Shown in pieces: positions 43,226 through 51,466 of a stretch of DNA of 64,000 nucleotides. Each line of letters begins with the position of its first letter. Positions within the stretch are counted from its first letter, which is position 1. The DNA is from Variovorax gossypii (GTDB lineage: Bacteria; Pseudomonadota; Gammaproteobacteria; Burkholderiales; Burkholderiaceae_C). The DNA is taken from assembly GCF_003965815.1 (NCBI RefSeq), contig NZ_RXOE01000011.1, positions 122,651 to 186,650 of the forward strand. Direction: 5' to 3'. The translations under genes and the position numbers were made by a program. The notes beneath the pieces were generated by a model. That model was not told the DNA's origin, made no database searches, and saw only the letters and a list, made by a program, of their open reading frames with translations.

Positions 43226-43458
43226 AAGAGAAGAGAAGAAGTCCTCGGCCCGGGCCGAACGCATGAAGGACGTGGAACACGCGAACCCGGCGCGACGGCG
43301 CGCGTTGCAGCGCCGTCGGAAAAAGCGGGAAGAAAAAGGGGATGCCGGCGCCGGCGGGGACGTGGAGTCCGGATGCGGCGCCGGGCATTGGCGGCATCGC
43401 CGGCCGACCCGAAGCGGCGGGCGCTTCGGCGGGCCGTGGATGCCGCGGGCGCGCCTGC
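43226..43458. other. Pilin-chaperone intergenic region with hairpins
   Basis: This 233-bp gap contains two clear stem-loops: CGACGGCG/CGCCGTCG (43293-43318) and CCGAAGC/GCTTCGG (43409-43429). Neither is followed by a U-run on the minus strand, so they look like RNA-stabilising or read-through-limiting structures rather than full terminators. I see no gene in it. Confidence 0.5.
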
Positions 43459-44016
43459 TTACTTGTAGGCGACGGTGAACTGCGCGACCGAGTTGGCCGG
43501 ACCGACCGTCACGGTCGTCTTGGTGGCGACGTAGGCAGCCTGGAAGTTCAGCGAGTTGTCGCCGAGGCCCAGCACGTACTGGCCCGATTCCGAACCCAGC
43601 GGGATCTTGGTGCCGGCCGAGTCGCCGAGTTCGATGGCCACGCCCGAAGCCGAGCCCACGCCCACCTGGCCGGCGTTGGCGATGCGCAGGTTGGTGGCGT
43701 CGTCGAGGTCGGCCGTGCCCGAGAAGGTCACGGTCGCGCCCTTGGCGGTGGCGCCGCAGCCGAGCAGGTCGATCTTGAACTTGGAGGGGGTGGCCTTCTT
43801 GCCGACCACTGCCGTGCCGGCGGTGGCGCCGTCGAACGCAGTGCGCGAAACCTTGCCCAGGGGCACGGTCATGTTCTGGCTGTTGGGAGAGATCGAGCAG
43901 GGCGCGTCGACGATCTCACCGGTGAAATTGATGGTGCCGTCGGCGGCGAATGCGCCGTGCGACAAAGCGCCGGCGATGGCCAGCGCTGCGAACTTCGTGA
44001 TTACAGACTTCTGCAT
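43459..44016 (-). CDS. Major fimbrial subunit (FimA-like pilin)
   Basis: The 185-residue pilin has a signal peptide MQKSVITKFAALAIAGALSH cleaved after AFA. The mature N-terminal donor strand is ADGTINFTGEIVDAPCSISP. A disulfide pair lies in DAPCSIS and LLGCGATAK, and the C-terminal strand ends AQFTVAYK. It polymerises into the fimbrial rod. It is first in the operon and is separated from the chaperone by a structured 233-bp gap, which fits higher expression of the rod subunit. Confidence 0.93.
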   Translation of the reverse strand: MQKSVITKFAALAIAGALSHGAFAADGTINFTGEIVDAPCSISPNSQNMTVPLGKVSRTAFDGATAGTAVVGKKATPSKFKIDLLGCGATAKGATVTFSGTADLDDATNLRIANAGQVGVGSASGVAIELGDSAGTKIPLGSESGQYVLGLGDNSLNFQAAYVATKTTVTVGPANSVAQFTVAYK

Positions 44017-44121
44017 TTCTTGCGTTCCCTGGGGATTGATGTGACTGAACTGCGACCTGCTGATGCAAGGCAGGCGCGCAGTCTATGCAGTCGATGACGC
44101 AAGAAGAAGGTGCGTTGGCGC

Positions 44122-44180
44122 TAGTTAACCGTAGTTAACATTGCACTCAAGATGTCTGTGAAATTTACACGAACGTTAAC
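44122..44180 (-). promoter_or_regulatory. Fimbrial operon control region with three GTTAAC sites
   Basis: The A/T-rich leader holds GTTAAC at 44124-44129, 44134-44139 and 44175-44180. The first two lie in 10-bp direct repeats (AGTTAACCGT, AGTTAACATT). A possible promoter TTGAGT-17-TAACTA (44150-44122, minus strand) overlaps the inner two. The sites look like a regulator-binding cluster, but the protein is unknown. Confidence 0.4.
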
Positions 44181-44189
44181 AACTCGACA

Positions 44190-45233
44190 CTAGATTTCGG
44201 CGACCTGCAGCACCAGCTTGCCGAAGTTCTCGCCCGCGAAGAGCTTGTTGAGCGACTCGGGGAAAGTGTCCAGCCCCTTCACGACGTCTTCCTTGCTCTT
44301 CATGCGCCCATCTTTCAAGTAGCCGGCCATTTCGGCGATGGCGATGTGATAGCGGTCGGCATAGTCGAACACCACGATACCTTCCATGCGGGCGCGGTTC
44401 ACCAGCAGGCTCAGGTAGTTCTTCGGACCGGCCGAGGGCATGCTGTTGGCGTTGTTGTACTGGCTGATGGCGCCGCAGATGATGATGCGGGCCTTGCGCG
44501 CGAGACGCGCCAGCACCATGTCGAGGATCTCGCCGCCGACGTTGTCGAAGTAGATGTCCACGCCCTTCGGGCAGTGCGTCTTGAGGCCCTCGCGCACCGC
44601 TGCGGCGCCGGCCTTGTAGTCGATGCAGGCGTCGAAGCCCAGCTCCTTCACCACCCAGTCGCACTTGGCCTCGCCGCCGGCGATGCCGACCACGCGGCAG
44701 CCCTTGATCTTGGCGAGCTGGCCCACGGTCTGGCCGACCGCACCGGCCGCGCCGGAAACCACCACCGTCTCGCCCGGCTTGGGCATACCCACGTCCATCA
44801 GGCCGAAGTAGCCGGTCATGCCGGGCATGCCCAGCACGTTGAGCCACTGGGTGATGCTGCCGACGTTCAGGTCGATCTTCACCAGGCCGTTGCGCTTGAC
44901 CTGGTCCGCGGGGATCAGGATGTATTCCTGCACGCCCAGCGTGCCGTAGACGGTGTCGCCCACCGCGAGCTGCGGGTTCTTCGACGCGATGACGCGGCCG
45001 ACGCCGCCGGCGCGCATCACTTCGTCGATGCCCACGGGAGGGATGTAGCTCTTGGCGTCGTTGAGCCAGCCGCGCATGGCGGGGTCGAGCGACAGCGACA
45101 GCGTCTTGACGAGCACGCCGCCCTCGGCCGGCTCGCCGACGGGCTCGGTGGTGAACTTCCAGTTCTCGCGCGTGGCAGTGCCCTCGGGGCGCTTGGCGAG
45201 GCGGACCTGGTGGTTGGTGAGTGGGGTGCTCAT
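44190..45233 (-). CDS. NADPH-dependent medium-chain oxidoreductase (CurA-like)
   Basis: This 347-residue zinc-free MDR enzyme has PAMRGWLNDAKSYIPPVGID near the N-terminus, the cofactor loop VVVSGAAGAVGQTVGQLAKI and GGEAKCDWVVKELGFDACID. VDIYFDNVGGEILDMVLARL is the family signature of alkenal and enone reductases such as CurA and leukotriene B4 dehydrogenase. It would reduce activated double bonds, probably for detoxification. The ATG at 45233 follows AAGGAG at a good distance; the earlier in-frame start at 45296 lacks one. It lies alone between the fimbrial operon and the two-component genes. Confidence 0.88.
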   Translation of the reverse strand: MSTPLTNHQVRLAKRPEGTATRENWKFTTEPVGEPAEGGVLVKTLSLSLDPAMRGWLNDAKSYIPPVGIDEVMRAGGVGRVIASKNPQLAVGDTVYGTLGVQEYILIPADQVKRNGLVKIDLNVGSITQWLNVLGMPGMTGYFGLMDVGMPKPGETVVVSGAAGAVGQTVGQLAKIKGCRVVGIAGGEAKCDWVVKELGFDACIDYKAGAAAVREGLKTHCPKGVDIYFDNVGGEILDMVLARLARKARIIICGAISQYNNANSMPSAGPKNYLSLLVNRARMEGIVVFDYADRYHIAIAEMAGYLKDGRMKSKEDVVKGLDTFPESLNKLFAGENFGKLVLQVAEI

Positions 45234-45368
45234 GGTGTCTGTCTCCTTGACCTTGAATGAGGGGCTTGACGGGCGCTCGTGCGCGGGCGCCTGCATCGTA
45301 GTCGCGGGCCCGGGCCGGGCTGGTAGCGCAGGTGACAGGCGGGCCGGCGGCGGCGCCGGCCCCTCGCC

Positions 45369-46784
45369 TCAGGTCAGCCTGACGACGATCTGCAGCCCCG
45401 GCTGAGCGTTGCGCAACGTGAGCTTGCCGCCGTGCGCCTCGGCGATCAACCGGCACAGGTACATGCCGAGGCCGACGCCGCCGGTGGCGCGCGCCCGGGC
45501 GCCGTCGGTGCGGTAGAAGGGCTCGGTCAGCCGCTCGAGCTGCTCGTCGTCCACGCCGGGGCCGTGGTCGCGCACCTCGATCTCCGCGCCCTGGCTGCTG
45601 CCGTCGAGCACCGCGCGCAGCGACACGCACGGCGGCCGCGGCGCGTCGGCGCTGTAGCGCAGCGCGTTGTCCAGCAGGTTGCGCACCAGCAGGCGGATGC
45701 GCATGCGATCCACCGCGTGCGGCGGCAGGCCCTCGGCCAGGTCGAGGTGCACGTGCTGCGCGCCGGGCATCTCGGCCACGATCTCGCGGATCAGCGTCGC
45801 CAGGTCGACCGGCTCGCGCTGCAGCGCGACGTGCGGGCTGGCCAGGCGCTCGCTCTCGAGCAGGTCGCTGATGAGATCGCGCATCTCGTTGAGGTCGCGC
45901 AGGAGTGCATCGCGCTCGGCCTGCCCCTCGGGCGTGGTCGGCAGCAGCTCGGCGTTGAGCCGGGCGCGCGTGAGCGGCGAGCGCAGCTCGTGGCTCAGCG
46001 CCAGCAGCAGCCCGCGCTTGGCGTCGAGCATGGCCTGGATGTCCTCGGCCATGGTGTTGATGCGCTCGGCCAGGTCGCCGAGGTCGTCGTTGCGGCGGAT
46101 CGGAATCGGCTGCGTGAACTCGCCGCGGCCGAAGCGCTGCGCGCCCTCGCGGATGTCGATCAGCGGCCGCAGCAGCCGGCTCACGTAGGCGTACGCCAGC
46201 AGCACGCACGACAGCAGCAGGCCGAGCGTGGCCCAGCCGATGACGCGCGGCGCCAGCTGCCAGAGCTTGGGCGACCAGCCGAAGATCACGCGGTGGCCGT
46301 CGGCCGTGGGGCGGATGAACCACTTGTCGCCGCCGAACACGTCCTCGCGGTCGTGCATCCAGCCGCCGGGGCTGTTCGCGCCGCCGGGGTTGGAATCCCA
46401 GTTGACCTTGGGTCCGACGATGCGGATGGTGATCGGCAATCGCGCCACCAGCGCCTGCGCGCGCGAGACATCGGGCGGCGCACCGATCTCGGCGACCAGC
46501 CGGTCGGCGTAGTCGGTCAGCATCGGCTTGGCGGCCTCGGCCCAGCCGGTGGAGAACGACTTCTTCATGCCGCCCATGAAGACCGCCGCCATCACCAGCG
46601 CGAGCATCACGAACATCAGCACCAGCCGCACGCGCAGCGAACGGCGCCAGCGGCGCTTGCCCTGCACTTTCTCGTTCCAGCGCGCGTGCCACTTGGCGTG
46701 CCAGTCGCCGCGCGTCATCTCGTCGCGGCATTCCTCGCCGCGCCACCGCATCCTGCGGGACTCCCTGCTTCGGCCGAAATTCAT
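45369..46784 (-). CDS. Sensor histidine kinase (Cpx/EnvZ-like architecture)
   Basis: The 471-residue kinase has a very basic 50-residue cytoplasmic start (rich in Arg and Trp, WHAKWHARWNEKVQGKRRWR), so the true start may be later. Then come membrane helices at about 53-70 and 180-200 flanking a periplasmic domain. HAMP and the phospho-acceptor His265 in LALSHELRSPLTRAR precede the ATPase motifs LVRNLLDNALRY, HGPGVDDEQLERLTEPFYRT and GGVGLGMYLCRLIAEAHGG. It overlaps the response regulator stop by 4 bp. Confidence 0.88.
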   Translation of the reverse strand: MNFGRSRESRRMRWRGEECRDEMTRGDWHAKWHARWNEKVQGKRRWRRSLRVRLVLMFVMLALVMAAVFMGGMKKSFSTGWAEAAKPMLTDYADRLVAEIGAPPDVSRAQALVARLPITIRIVGPKVNWDSNPGGANSPGGWMHDREDVFGGDKWFIRPTADGHRVIFGWSPKLWQLAPRVIGWATLGLLLSCVLLAYAYVSRLLRPLIDIREGAQRFGRGEFTQPIPIRRNDDLGDLAERINTMAEDIQAMLDAKRGLLLALSHELRSPLTRARLNAELLPTTPEGQAERDALLRDLNEMRDLISDLLESERLASPHVALQREPVDLATLIREIVAEMPGAQHVHLDLAEGLPPHAVDRMRIRLLVRNLLDNALRYSADAPRPPCVSLRAVLDGSSQGAEIEVRDHGPGVDDEQLERLTEPFYRTDGARARATGGVGLGMYLCRLIAEAHGGKLTLRNAQPGLQIVVRLT

Positions 46785-47476
46785 GCAGGCTCGCTACGGG
46801 CCACCGCCAGCGCATAGCCTGCGTTGCGCAGCGTCTTGATGCAGTCCAGCGGCTCCAGCTTCTTGCGCAGCCGGCTCACGACGATGTCGACGGCACGCGT
46901 GTAGAGCTCGGCCTCGTGGCCGCGCAGTCGGTTGAGGATGTCGTCGCGGCTGAACACCTTGCCGGGCTCGGCGGCCAGCAGCGCGAGCAGCTCGAACTCG
47001 GTGCCGGTGAGTTCCACGCGCTCGCCGTGGCGCAGCACCTGGCGCCGGTCGAGGTCGATTGAAAGCCCGTCGAACACGCGGTACTGCGTGCCGTTGGCTG
47101 CCGCCTGCGGCGTGCTGCGCTGGCGGCGCAGGATGGTCTGCACGCGCGCCACCAGCTCGCGCGGCTCGAAGGGCTTGGGCACGTAGTCGTCGGCGCCGAG
47201 CTCGAGGCCGACCACGCGGTCCATCACTTCGCCGCGGGCGGTGAGCATCACGATGGGAATGTCGCTTTCCTTGCGGATCTCGCGGCACAACGCGAAGCCG
47301 TCCATCTCGGGCAGCATCACGTCGAGGATGGCCGCGTCGTAAGTGCCCGCGCGCAGCTTGGCCAGCCCTTCGCTCGGGCGCACGGCGCTCTCGAGCGTGC
47401 AGCCGAAGCGCGCGAAGTAGGTGGTCAGCGGCGCGGCGAGATGTTCGTCGTCGTCGATCAGCAGGATGCGCGGCAT
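46781..47476 (-). CDS. OmpR-family response regulator (CpxR-like)
   Basis: This 231-residue protein has receiver acid residues in MPRILLIDDDEHL, phospho-acceptor Asp52 in AAILDVMLPEMDG, and Lys101 in ADDYVPKPFEPRELVARVQT. The winged helix reads VELTGTEFELLALLAAEPGK and RDDILNRLRGHEAELYTRAV, close to CpxR. It is the fourth gene of a run that begins with a Spy-like lipoprotein, so its own envelope-stress target appears to be co-encoded. Two GAAAC-N5-GAAAC-type boxes upstream are candidate targets. Confidence 0.88.
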   Translation of the reverse strand: MPRILLIDDDEHLAAPLTTYFARFGCTLESAVRPSEGLAKLRAGTYDAAILDVMLPEMDGFALCREIRKESDIPIVMLTARGEVMDRVVGLELGADDYVPKPFEPRELVARVQTILRRQRSTPQAAANGTQYRVFDGLSIDLDRRQVLRHGERVELTGTEFELLALLAAEPGKVFSRDDILNRLRGHEAELYTRAVDIVVSRLRKKLEPLDCIKTLRNAGYALAVARSEPA

Positions 47477-47526
47477 GGCGGGATTGTGCCTCCGGACGAG
47501 AAAGTGGCGGATGACTTCGCTGACCA

Positions 47527-47934
47527 TCAGACCCGCCGGCATCGCACCGCCCAGGTCAGGCCCGTCACGAGGGTGGAAAGCAGCAGCGCGTGGTAGACCA
47601 CGTCGGGCACGGTGCGCGGGCCGATGCCCGCGATGATGGTGCCGAGCCCGACCAGCGTGCCCAGCAGCGCGAAGCCCTGGCCGAAGATAGCGGCGCGGCG
47701 CGCGTGGTGCGGCCGCAGCCAGGTCTCGACCGAGGCCAGCACGAGCACGGTGGCGATCACGGCCTCGGCGGTTCGGGCCGCCGTGTGCGCGTAGCCGGGC
47801 ACGAGGAGCCCCGCGTGCACCATCGACGCGATGCCCAGCGTGAGCGCCTCCGTCAGCATCCATGCGCGCGCGGCCGGCGCGTGCACGGCATGGGACGCGG
47901 TGTCGTCGCTGCTCATGTACTCGTCGCTCACCAT
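47527..47934 (-). CDS. Uncharacterised four-helix membrane protein
   Basis: The product has 135 residues from ATG at 47934, overlapping the previous stop by 7 bp; a later ATG (47916) would remove six residues. A polar N-terminus is followed by four hydrophobic segments (LTEALTLGIASMVHAGLLVP, AEAVIATVLVLASVETWL, AIFGQGFALLGTLVGLGTII, VVYHALLLSTLVTGLTWAVR). No family recognised. Position between a DUF4260 protein and the response regulator, with tight spacing, puts it in the same envelope-stress operon. Confidence 0.7.
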   Translation of the reverse strand: MVSDEYMSSDDTASHAVHAPAARAWMLTEALTLGIASMVHAGLLVPGYAHTAARTAEAVIATVLVLASVETWLRPHHARRAAIFGQGFALLGTLVGLGTIIAGIGPRTVPDVVYHALLLSTLVTGLTWAVRCRRV

Positions 47935-48428
47935 GGATCCGCCTTGCCGATGCGGCCCAGGTGCGTGGCGGCGAAACCCGTCGCGTACTTGAGCCCGTAG
48001 CCGAGCGCGTGGTCGACGCCGATGTGGGCCAGCCAGATCAGGCTGCCGGCCACCGCCCAGGGCGTGGCAGTGAACACGCCGAGCGCCAGCAGCAGCACCG
48101 GACCGACGTACGAATGCGCCGCGTTGTAGAGCGCCGCACCTGTGCGGGGGCCCGCGAGGTAGCCCAGCAGCGATAGATCGGGCACGAGCAGCCAGAGCGC
48201 GAACACGCCCCAGCCCGCCCCGAACTGGGCGTAGGCGGCGAGCGCCACGCCCAGCACCACGGCGCCTTCGAGTTGAAGCAGCGCGCGCACCCCGCCCGTG
48301 ACCGCCGTCGCGGCCTCCGCCGGAGACACCGTGGATCCGGCCTTGCCGGCCCACGGGTCTCGCCCGCGCAGAAGCGGCAGGCGGAACGACGGAAGCTCAA
48401 CCACGATGGCTCCAGCGGCGGCCGCCAC
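47928..48428 (-). CDS. DUF4260-family membrane protein
   Basis: The product is 166 residues if it starts at the GTG at 48428; a GTG at 48404 would remove 8 residues. The family pattern is clear: LLQLEGAVVLGVALAAYAQF, FALWLLVPDLSLLGYLAGPR, TGAALYNAAHSYVGPVLLLA and WLAHIGVDHALGYGLKYATG. Its biochemical role is not known. It overlaps the end of the Spy-like gene by 32 bp, which supports translational coupling. Membrane segments number three to four. Confidence 0.8.
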   Translation of the reverse strand: MAAAAGAIVVELPSFRLPLLRGRDPWAGKAGSTVSPAEAATAVTGGVRALLQLEGAVVLGVALAAYAQFGAGWGVFALWLLVPDLSLLGYLAGPRTGAALYNAAHSYVGPVLLLALGVFTATPWAVAGSLIWLAHIGVDHALGYGLKYATGFAATHLGRIGKADPW

Positions 48429-48861
48429 GCTCCATGAAGTCGCGCACCTTCTGCTGCTGCGCGGCGTTCAGGTTGTCGTAGAAGTCGGCGGCGGCGGCGA
48501 TGATCTCGGGGCTGCCGCTGCGCACGGCGGCCGTCTTCTCGTCGATCAGGCGGGCGGCGCCGGCCTGGTCGAGCTTGTTGCCCGCGAACAGCGCCTTGAA
48601 CTGCGAGCGCGGATCGCCCGAGCCGCCGGCACCGCGCATGGCTTCGCGCTGCGCCTGCAGCTTCTCGGCCAGCACCGTGAGCTTCTGTTTCTGGTTGGCA
48701 TCGAGCTCGAGCTTGCTGCCCACGCGCTCGACCATCTTCGCGCGGAACTCGGCGCTGTCGCCGCCCCAGCCGTGGCGATAGCTGCTGCAGCCGGCGATGC
48801 TGCCCGCGACCATGGCAGCTCCCGCAAAACCGAAGAGAGTGCGCTTGATCCAGTGTTTCAT
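48397..48861 (-). CDS. Spy/CpxP-like periplasmic lipoprotein
   Basis: This 154-residue protein starts MKHWIKRTLFGFAGAAMVAG with a lipobox IAGC. The mature part is helical with KLELDANQKQKLTVLAEKLQ, the LTxxQ-like hook of Spy and CpxP proteins, and an LNAAQQQKVRDFMERG second copy near the C-terminus. In other bacteria these chaperones bind misfolded periplasmic proteins or metals and damp the Cpx kinase. It is first in the operon that ends with the response regulator and kinase. A regulator box lies about 90 bp upstream. Confidence 0.82.
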   Translation of the reverse strand: MKHWIKRTLFGFAGAAMVAGSIAGCSSYRHGWGGDSAEFRAKMVERVGSKLELDANQKQKLTVLAEKLQAQREAMRGAGGSGDPRSQFKALFAGNKLDQAGAARLIDEKTAAVRSGSPEIIAAAADFYDNLNAAQQQKVRDFMERGGRRWSHRG

Positions 48862-48943
48862 GGTGATTCCTTGTGTTCCTGATGTTGTGTTGAGGAGGAA
48901 GCTCCATGGTGCGATCTGCACCGGGCCAAGTCCTCTCGCTGCG

Positions 48944-48958
48944 GTTGCGGCGTGTTTC
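48944..48958 (-). promoter_or_regulatory. OmpR-family-like box upstream of the Spy-like gene
   Basis: On the minus strand GAAAC-ACGCC-GCAAC occurs 83-97 bp before the start codon. It lies in a 37-bp stretch (48928-48964) that is nearly repeated at 49433-49469. The spacing matches GTAAA-N5-GTAAA sites of CpxR. Confidence 0.45.
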
Positions 48959-48998
48959 GTTTTATTGCGACAGGCGTGGCGGCAAGCCGGACTGCTGC

Positions 48999-49373
48999 TT
49001 ACAGGCGGCTGCTCTTGGCGTTGGCCGCAGCGGCGCGCGCGTCGACGGGGTTCTGCATGGTCGAGATGACCTGGCTGTTCACGCGCGAACTGGCCGATAC
49101 GTTCTGGTCGGGCGCGGCAGTTGCGCGCACGGCTTCGGCGACGATGCGCGCGCGCTCGGTCGACACGGCCATGGTCTCGGCGCCGCGCGAGCCGCGCACC
49201 ACGTTCTGGTCGGGTGCCGATGCGGTGCGCATGGCTTCGGCGTTGACATCGGCGCGGCTCTTGGCCGACACGACGGGCTGCACGCCCTCGTAGCTCTCGG
49301 CCTTCGCGCCGGCTGCGGCGAGCATGGCGAAGGATGCGACGGCGACGATCTGGGTGAAGGAGACGGACTTCAT
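48999..49373 (-). CDS. Small secreted protein with a duplicated APDQN unit
   Basis: The 124-residue product has a signal peptide (MKSVSFTQIVAVASFAMLAA, cleaved near AKA-ESY). The mature protein contains two copies of a ~33-residue unit: SRADVNAEAMRTASAPDQNV and ERARIVAEAVRATAAPDQNV, each followed by an SR-containing segment. Similar short repeat proteins occur in Comamonadaceae, but no function is known to me. Its upstream region carries the same conserved block as the Spy-like gene, so the two may answer to the same regulator. Confidence 0.75.
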   Translation of the reverse strand: MKSVSFTQIVAVASFAMLAAAGAKAESYEGVQPVVSAKSRADVNAEAMRTASAPDQNVVRGSRGAETMAVSTERARIVAEAVRATAAPDQNVSASSRVNSQVISTMQNPVDARAAAANAKSSRL

Positions 49374-49448
49374 TTCAGGCCTTTCTTGCAGTGGTTGAAG
49401 AGAAGGCCTGATCGTGCTTGCGGGGTTTGCGCAAGTCCTTTCGCCGCA

Positions 49449-49463
49449 GTTTCGGCGTGTTTC
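49449..49463 (-). promoter_or_regulatory. OmpR-family-like box upstream of the APDQN repeat protein
   Basis: On the minus strand GAAAC-ACGCC-GAAAC is a perfect direct repeat with 5-bp spacing, 76-90 bp before the start codon. It is the better of two copies of the conserved block in this region. Confidence 0.5.
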
Positions 49464-49470
49464 GTTTCTT

Positions 49471-49496
49471 TTCACTCACCCGTGAGGGTGAGTGAA
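49471..49496. terminator. Perfect hairpin downstream of ptsI
   Basis: TTCACTCACC/GGTGAGTGAA form a 10-bp stem with a 6-base loop, 22 bp past the ptsI stop. There is no long U-run on the minus strand, so termination is likely but possibly factor-assisted; the hairpin also abuts the regulatory block of the next gene. Confidence 0.5.
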
Positions 49497-49517
49497 AAGT
49501 ACGCTCAGTTCATGGTG

Positions 49518-51320
49518 TCAGCCAGCCATTGCGGCGGCAGGATCGTCGGATTCGAGCACGCCCTTGGCCCAGGCCTCGAGCTTGCCGGTGTCGGCGCGCA
49601 GCACTTCCTGCTTGACCGCGAGGATGCGCGAGGGATGCATCGAGAAGCTGCGCAGGCCCAGCCCCAGCAGCAGGCGCGTGAAGGCGACGTCGCCCGCCAT
49701 CTCGCCGCACACGGCCACGCCCTTGCCCTGGCGACGGCACTCGGCAATGGTGTCGGCCACCAGGCGCAGCACGGCCGGGTGCGCGGGGTCGTAGAGATGC
49801 GCCACCGATTCGTCTGCACGGTCGATGGCCAGCGTGTACTGGATCAGGTCGTTGGTGCCGATCGACAGGAAGTCGAAGTGCTTGAGGAAGATGCGCAGCG
49901 TGAGCGCGGCGGCGGGAATCTCGATCATGGCGCCGAGCTTCACGTGGCCGTACACCGCGCCGCGGTTGTCGAGCTCGGCACGCGCGAAGTCGATCAGCGA
50001 GAGCGTCTGGCGGATCTCGCTCGCGTGCGCGAGCATGGGAATGAGCAGGTGGATCTCGCCGTGCGCCGCCGCGCGCAGGATGGCACGCAGCTGCGTGAGG
50101 AACATCGCCGGATCGGCCAGGCTCCAGCGGATGGCGCGCAGGCCGAGCGCGGGATTCAGGTGCTCCTGCTTGTTGGCCGAAATGCTGTCCAGCGGCTTGT
50201 CGGCGCCCACGTCGATGGTGCGGATGGTGACCGGCATGCCCTGCATGCCCTCGACCGCGCGCTTGTAGGCCTGGTACTGCTCTTCCTCGTCGGGCAGGCG
50301 GGTCTGGCGCGTGCCCGTGTCGCGGCCCATGAAGAGGAATTCGCTGCGGAACAGGCCCACGCCCACCGCGCCGGCCTTGACCGCGCCCACGGTGTCTTCG
50401 GGCATCTCGATGTTGGCGAGCAGCTCCACGCGCTGGCCGTCGAGCGTGATCGCCGGCTTGTGCCGCAGCCGCGCGAGCCGGCCGCGCTCGAGGTCGCCTT
50501 GGCGCTGCTTGAAGCCGTACTCGGCCAGGATGATCGGCGAGGGGTCGACGATCACCACGCCCGCGTCGCCGTCGATGATGACCCAGTCGTCCTGCCGCAC
50601 CAGCTGGCTCGCGGTGCGCGCGCCGACCACGGCCGGGATGTCCATGCTGCGCGCCACGATGGCGGTGTGCGAGGTGCGCCCGCCCACGTCTGTGACGAAG
50701 CCGGCGAACACGCTCTTCTTGAACTGCAGCATGTCGGCCGGCGAGAGATCGTGCGCGATCAGCACCAGCGGCACGTCGATGCCGTCGCCCGCGGTGGGGT
50801 CGTCGTTGTCATCGTCAGCGGAGGCGGCGCGCTTGCGGCGCGGCGGGCTCGGCGCCAGCACGGCGGCCGTGCCCTTCATGCGGTGCAGCAGGCGCTCGAC
50901 CACCTGCTCGAGGTCGGCCTTGCGCTCGCGCAGGTATGGGTCCTCCATCTCGTCGAACTGGCGCGCGATGATCTCGAGCTGTGTGGTCAGCGCCCATTCG
51001 GCGTTGTAGAGCCGCTCGCTGATCCAGTGCTTGACGCCGCCGCTCAGGGCCTCGTCCTGCAGCAGCATCTGGTGCACCTCGAGCAGCGCCGCGAGCTCGT
51101 GCGGCGCATCGTTCGGCCCCATCTGCGCGACGTTGGCCTGCAGCTTCGCCAGCTCGTCGGCCACCGCGTTGCGCGCGGTGCGCACGCGATCGATCTCGGT
51201 CTCGATCTCTTCGGGCTTGATGAAGTAGTGGGCCACGTCGATGCGGCTCGACACCACCAGCACGGCGCGCCCGATGGCAATGCCACGGGCGACGGGGAGG
51301 CCGTGGACTGCGAAAGTCAT
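49518..51320 (-). CDS. ptsI: Phosphoenolpyruvate-protein phosphotransferase (enzyme I)
   Basis: This 600-residue enzyme I passes phosphate from PEP to HPr. The phospho-histidine is His218 in DVGGRTSHTAIVARSMDIPA, and the PEP-binding domain has LFRSEFLFMGRD, VTIRTIDVGADKPL, NPALGLRAIRWSL and GVAVCGEMAGDVAFT. Residues about 157-180 (SPPRRKRAASADDDNDDPTA) are a charged linker insertion before the phospho-His domain. The start at 51320 gives MTFAVHGLPVARGIAIGRAV. Between it and ptsH lies an interspersed repeat, so the usual tight ptsHI spacing is lost. Confidence 0.96.
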   Translation of the reverse strand: MTFAVHGLPVARGIAIGRAVLVVSSRIDVAHYFIKPEEIETEIDRVRTARNAVADELAKLQANVAQMGPNDAPHELAALLEVHQMLLQDEALSGGVKHWISERLYNAEWALTTQLEIIARQFDEMEDPYLRERKADLEQVVERLLHRMKGTAAVLAPSPPRRKRAASADDDNDDPTAGDGIDVPLVLIAHDLSPADMLQFKKSVFAGFVTDVGGRTSHTAIVARSMDIPAVVGARTASQLVRQDDWVIIDGDAGVVIVDPSPIILAEYGFKQRQGDLERGRLARLRHKPAITLDGQRVELLANIEMPEDTVGAVKAGAVGVGLFRSEFLFMGRDTGTRQTRLPDEEEQYQAYKRAVEGMQGMPVTIRTIDVGADKPLDSISANKQEHLNPALGLRAIRWSLADPAMFLTQLRAILRAAAHGEIHLLIPMLAHASEIRQTLSLIDFARAELDNRGAVYGHVKLGAMIEIPAAALTLRIFLKHFDFLSIGTNDLIQYTLAIDRADESVAHLYDPAHPAVLRLVADTIAECRRQGKGVAVCGEMAGDVAFTRLLLGLGLRSFSMHPSRILAVKQEVLRADTGKLEAWAKGVLESDDPAAAMAG

Positions 51321-51379
51321 GCCTTCAGTCCCCCGATCCGCTGTGGGCGCGGTACTTACACGAATTCGCGGGATGCCGT

Positions 51380-51458
51380 CGAACCGGCTTTGCCGGGCGA
51401 CTGGCATCGCCCCCGGCGAGGGGGGGGGCGTTTACACGAAGTGAAAAAGCCTGGGGGT
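51380..51458. repeat. Interspersed repeat between ptsH and ptsI, copy 2
   Basis: This copy shares AACCGGCT..GCCGGGC, TCGCCCCCGGCGAGGGGG, ACACGAAGTG and AAGCCTGGGGG with 24664-24747. The CCCCC/GGGGG hairpin would form in the ptsHI mRNA and could lower expression of ptsI relative to ptsH. Confidence 0.7.
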
Positions 51459-51466
51459 GAGCCATT

